From Lyophyllum atratum (lineage: Eukaryota; Basidiomycota; Agaricomycetes; Agaricales; Lyophyllaceae): DNA of 64,000 nt. The notes under the pieces are model-generated. The model had not been told where the DNA came from. It made no database searches and worked only from the letters and a program-made list of their open reading frames with translations. The DNA lies in contig JACGCN010000070.1 in NCBI GenBank assembly GCA_014905825.1, forward strand, positions 62,001-126,000, in the 5' to 3' direction. This document shows, piece after piece, positions 63,001 through 64,000 of the stretch; the first letter of the stretch is position 1, and every line of letters begins with the position of its first letter. A program made the position numbers and the translations under genes.

Positions 63001-63047
63001 CTGATGCCCCAGCGAGAGGGCGGAAAAGGGCGGTGGATTTCTTGTAA
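60010..63047 (+). CDS. G-patch domain protein 1 (GPATCH1/TOUGH family)
   Basis: Starts [15 protein letters not shown]. The first intron has a perfect branch site (CTTACTAAC). Spliced exons give [72 protein letters not shown], the family's N-terminal DUF1604-like block. The G-patch is [20 protein letters not shown]. Later blocks: [32 protein letters not shown] and [18 protein letters not shown]. The large last exon (from ~61612) ends in Lys/Glu/Asp-rich low complexity and NLS-like [10 protein letters not shown] (TAA 63045-63047). Family members associate with the spliceosome (activated/C complex) through DEAH helicases, in the nucleus. The DNA of the last exon is noticeably more GC-rich than the intron-dense 5' half. 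Confidence 0.9.
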
Positions 63048-63618
63048 TTTACTCACGAGTGGTGGGGAGGGAATAATGATTTTTTAACATGATCTGTATC
63101 GAAATACTCACGACGCGACAGGAGTCCTGCAGTTGTATTCTTACGTGTATCGGACGCATACTTTAATCCCCTGCTCTACGCAGACAGATACATGATTTGC
63201 GCGGGCCCGGCGCACCCTGCTTGGACGCCGTTTTCAAAAGTGATCATGACGGAAGCTTAGATTCTGGAATTTGTAAAAATATAATGGAACTGCACAAAAA
63301 ATATCTTTGCTAGATGCGCCAGGACTCGTCACCTAGCCGGGTACCGATTAGTCTAGAGACCCGCGGGGGGGCAACGCCTAACCGTCCGATCTAGGGTTTT
63401 ACACCTAGCCGTCATAGACCCATGGCTTATGCACTTCTTTGCAAGGTGTTTCGGCGTGCGCAAGTAGGATTTTGCTTTTTGTTCAGCCCACGGGGCTGCA
63501 TTAAATAATTCTTTGGGTTTTTCCGGGCCGTGGTCCGCGGCGGTGGCTGACTCGGATGGACATGGTACTGTATGTGATTCAGATCATCAACTAAAGACCG
63601 TAAAAGACACCCTCACAG
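63048..63618. other. Intergenic region with dispersed repeat copy B
   Basis: Between convergent GPATCH1 and MAK11. Holds the repeat at 63409-63556; no gene. Confidence 0.5.
63409..63556 (+). repeat. Dispersed repeat, copy B
   Basis: Plus-strand counterpart of 25424-25560: CATGGCTTATGCACTTC, AAGGTGTTTCGGCG, TTTTGCTTTTTGTTCAGCCC, ACGGGGCTGCATT, GCGGTGGCTGACTC. Small indels separate the copies; the CAGCCC-ACG-GGGCTG hairpin (63484-63498) is unchanged in both. Confidence 0.75.
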
Positions 63619-64000
63619 TCAGTCGCTCTCCATTTCAGCCTCCTCTTCATCCTCAGCCTCCTCTTCATCTTCGTCCTCTTCTGGCCACTCATCTTCACCC
63701 TCATCCTTGTCTTCACTGTCCTCACCCTCCTCCTGACGTTTCCTCTTGGATCCAACCGGCGCGGTGTCGAGTTCTCCATCCGCAAGCGTCACACATGTCA
63801 GTCGCGTTCCCTTGGAATCATACACAGCAACAGGCAAGATCTCCACCTTCCCACCCGCCTCGGGTATCATCGCAACGTCATACACGTGGATCTTCCCGTC
63901 GGAGGAGACGGTACACGCGATCGTTGTTGACGTCCGCTTGGAGGATGGAAGGGTGGGAAGTGCGATTTGGAGTGTCTGTATGGCCTTGACTCTGTGAACA
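63619..64000 (-). CDS. MAK11: MAK11/PAK1IP1-type WD-repeat ribosome biogenesis protein (C-terminal part)
   Basis: The gene enters from the right edge; only the end is present. Readable blocks: HRVKAIQTLQIALPTLPSSK, TTIACTVSSDGKIHVYDV (a WD-type strand), then VAVYDSKGTRLTCVTLADGE. The terminal tail KRKRQEEGEDSEDKDEGEDE runs into (E/D)-rich residues and stops at 63621-63619. YDSKGTRLTCVTL near the end fits Mak11/PAK1IP1, a 60S subunit assembly factor in the nucleolus. An intron cannot be excluded in the missing part. The call is from family memory of the C-terminal motif. Confidence 0.7.
   Translation of the reverse strand, partial: VHRVKAIQTLQIALPTLPSSKRTSTTIACTVSSDGKIHVYDVAMIPEAGGKVEILPVAVYDSKGTRLTCVTLADGELDTAPVGSKRKRQEEGEDSEDKDEGEDEWPEEDEDEEEAEDEEEAEMESD

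Overview
The window is nuclear DNA of a filamentous basidiomycete, most likely an Agaricomycete; I cannot name the species. The evidence is dense protein-coding genes on both strands, almost all cut by many 45-75 nt GT-AG introns with CTRAY-type branch sites, together with typical mushroom families: leucine-rich F-box proteins, a CBM1 secreted protein, a multi-pass membrane hybrid histidine kinase, a BTB protein and a cysteine-rich small secreted protein. No bacterial, viral or organellar features were seen. Exon models were built by reading across introns, so most genes span several reading-frame pieces.

Layout. 1-10 kb: 3' part of a PACT-domain spindle-pole protein (Pcp1-like), cardiolipin synthase, a PD-(D/E)XK-like orphan family protein, a BTB protein with a nearby decayed fragment, a RING/coiled-coil protein and ribosomal protein uL5 (RPL11). 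11-17 kb: a tandem duplication of an F-box gene. The 3' copy is intact. The 5' copy is split by a 1.3 kb inverted-repeat element, which itself carries a 707 bp TA-flanked MITE. 17-30.8 kb: a nitronate monooxygenase ending in -SKL, a She3-like coiled-coil protein, a second RING protein, a UBL-WLM metalloprotease, a GPI-type secreted protein, DNA polymerase delta subunit 4 and a phenol-hydroxylase-type flavoprotein. 31-52.9 kb: an SSX2IP/Msd1-type spindle-pole anchor, a rhodanese-USP deubiquitinase, a Snt2-type BAH/PHD/SANT chromatin reader, a membrane hybrid histidine kinase, a RanBP1-domain protein, ALG5 and an unassigned protein. 54-64 kb: a CBM1 protein, a 2OG-Fe(II) oxygenase, a hidden cysteine-rich secreted protein, GPATCH1/TGH and the 3' part of MAK11.

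Most genes are housekeeping (translation, lipid and N-glycan synthesis, replication, splicing, spindle pole, chromatin, ubiquitin). The accessory material is the F-box/transposon block, the secreted proteins and a dispersed repeat present near 25.5 kb and 63.5 kb in opposite orientation. I found no convincing new multi-gene system. The strongest unusual signals are the nested insertion in the F-box gene, the missing splice donor at the histidine-kinase H-box, and small or relic features not visible as single ORFs.
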